DNA of 64,000 bases from the NCBI GenBank assembly GCA_963691655.1, contig OY829327.1, positions 62,136,079-62,200,078 on the forward strand. The letters run 5' to 3'. The translations under genes and the position numbers were made by a program. Below the pieces are notes generated by a model. It was not told where the DNA came from and searched no databases. It was given only the letters and a program-made list of their open reading frames with translations. The DNA comes from Toxonevra muliebris (taxonomy: Eukaryota; Arthropoda; Insecta; Diptera; Pallopteridae). Shown one piece after another: positions 62,990 to 64,000 of this stretch (positions within the stretch are counted from its first letter, which is position 1; each line of letters opens with the position of its first letter).

Positions 62990-64000
62990 ACATGTTTAAA
63001 CAAAAGAAATGAGCCTAACTAATGTTAATTAAATTAAAAACCTATTTAATATTAACTATTTTTTCAAAAGTGACTAAGTCCCATCGTAAGTGTAAACCAA
63101 AATAATTAAAGTCCCTTTCAGCCGATCGCATTCTTTTCTTGTTCTGCATTGTGATAAATTTAAAGTTTTGGCTTTGCACATGGTCGTATTCATACAGATG
63201 CTTTATGCTTTCTTTTTTATATATATTTCTTATATAAATTTTAGCTATCGTCTAACTTTGATTTTTTTAGTGATATTTTCAATCATTTCAATGTAATAAA
63301 AAAGGAGTATATAAAATTTCAAACTTGCATTTTATTTATATAAGATAATGTTCTCAGAGCCCCTATATAATCGTTTGGGAAACAAGGCTTGTCAAGTCCG
63401 CTTCCTTTCAGCTCCACCTGTATTTTTCATAACTGCTTAACTCCAGATGATTTTTTTTCAAAACTAATTAGGTCCATATAGTATTTATCAAAGGTGCTTA
63501 AGTCCAACGTAAAACTGGTTTATTTTGAATTTGGCTTACTTTATCATTGCTTCTTCTTCGCAATATGTTTCCAAAAACTATTTTCTAAATTCTTTTACCT
63601 ATGGTAGAATTATTTAGAGGTGGATGCATTTTCTCAAAAAGTAGCCATTTTGAATTTTCGACAAGAAAGAGGAACATTTTAGAGGTGCATTTTTTTAAAT
63701 GGATAGAAAAGAGTGAGTTAATAGTAGATTATTAATACTACTTTTATTACTTAGTACTAAATTATAAAGTTTATTTATAATAAAAACGTATAAATAATGT
63801 TATTAAAATTAGTTTTCTTTATTAGGAAATACCTTGAACATGTTAAGAGTTAAAAAACAATATAAAAAGCAACAACCAATTCTCCCTATGTTCCTGCAAT
63901 ACTCACCTCAAAATTTAACTATGAAAATACAACTCTGTTGCAAAAAGAAGAATAGTGTCAAAACAAATGTTTTCCTAATTGTCAAAGTTCCTCTTACTTG
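62990..64000 (-). repeat. Right arm of the large inverted repeat
   Basis: Reverse complement of 58425-59035, with an additional segment (63500-63730) that is missing from the left arm but shared with 50150-50360 (CCTCTAAAATGTTCCTCTT, AGGTGGATGCAT variants). The arm runs to the last base of the window (CCTCTTACTTG), which pairs with the first base of the left arm at 58425, so the outer end may lie at or just beyond the window. Confidence 0.85.

Noticed and set aside
1..64000. CRISPR arrays, bacterial operons or prophage
   Set aside because: There is no regular short-repeat/spacer pattern, and the window has eukaryotic splice signals and insect-type transposons.

Overview
This is an AT-rich eukaryotic window, almost certainly from an insect and most plausibly a higher fly (Brachycera). 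I base that on the one host gene I recognise, on spliceosomal intron signals, and on the transposon mix: Ty3/gypsy, BEL/Pao, a LINE encoding RNase H, a Penelope-like element, and hAT, piggyBac, Tc1/mariner/maT and Harbinger relatives. The exact species is inference. A large, transposon-rich genome such as a tephritid would fit.

Host gene. IMP4, the Brix-domain protein of the U3 snoRNP/SSU processome, runs on the minus strand. Exon 1 (46267-46450) and exon 2 (17194-17900) join in frame through one phase-1 intron of 28,366 bp with GT-AG ends. Together they give about 296 residues, the usual IMP4 length. The intron holds at least a dozen mobile-element insertions. A 3.1-kb hAT-like element with a perfect 8-bp target duplication sits 46 bp upstream of the IMP4 start codon.

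Layout. 0-0.15 kb: a LINE reverse-transcriptase scrap. 0.15-7 kb: a decayed Ty3/gypsy element on + (gag, PR, RT, RNase H, IN, then an acidic ORF and a GC-rich repeat tract), with an LTR-like end at 6.9 kb. 7-17 kb: mostly AT-rich sequence with a piggyBac-like and a Harbinger-like MITE, and a mariner split by a hAT-like element that carries a zeste-type ORF. 17.2-46.5 kb: IMP4. Its intron contains a second gypsy element whose blocks are in permuted order (20.3-25.1 kb), a LINE (27.7-33.25 kb) split by a hAT-like element, two SINEs with two tRNA-like heads each, a long-TIR element, remnants of an unnamed transposon protein, a hAT transposase, a piggyBac MITE, a hairpin MITE, and a nearly intact maT transposon nested in a long inverted repeat. 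45.4-45.7 kb: a second LINE tail. 46.5-53.5 kb: nested hAT-like elements. 54-60.6 kb: a BEL/Pao element on the minus strand, cut by a 675-bp insertion of unknown type and by a block containing a Penelope 3' end. 58.4-64 kb: a large inverted repeat enclosing the BEL/Pao RT half, a tandem array of about 420-480-bp units and a Tc1/mariner-like fragment.

Apart from IMP4, and possibly a 61-codon arginine/lysine-rich ORF at 9.2 kb, I see no convincing host gene. Nearly all other coding signal is broken transposon ORFs. The most notable items are the transposon-swollen IMP4 intron with its hAT insertion by the start codon, the block-permuted gypsy with a RING-H2-like motif in gag, the two-headed tRNA SINE, and several insertions whose duplications can be read to the base.
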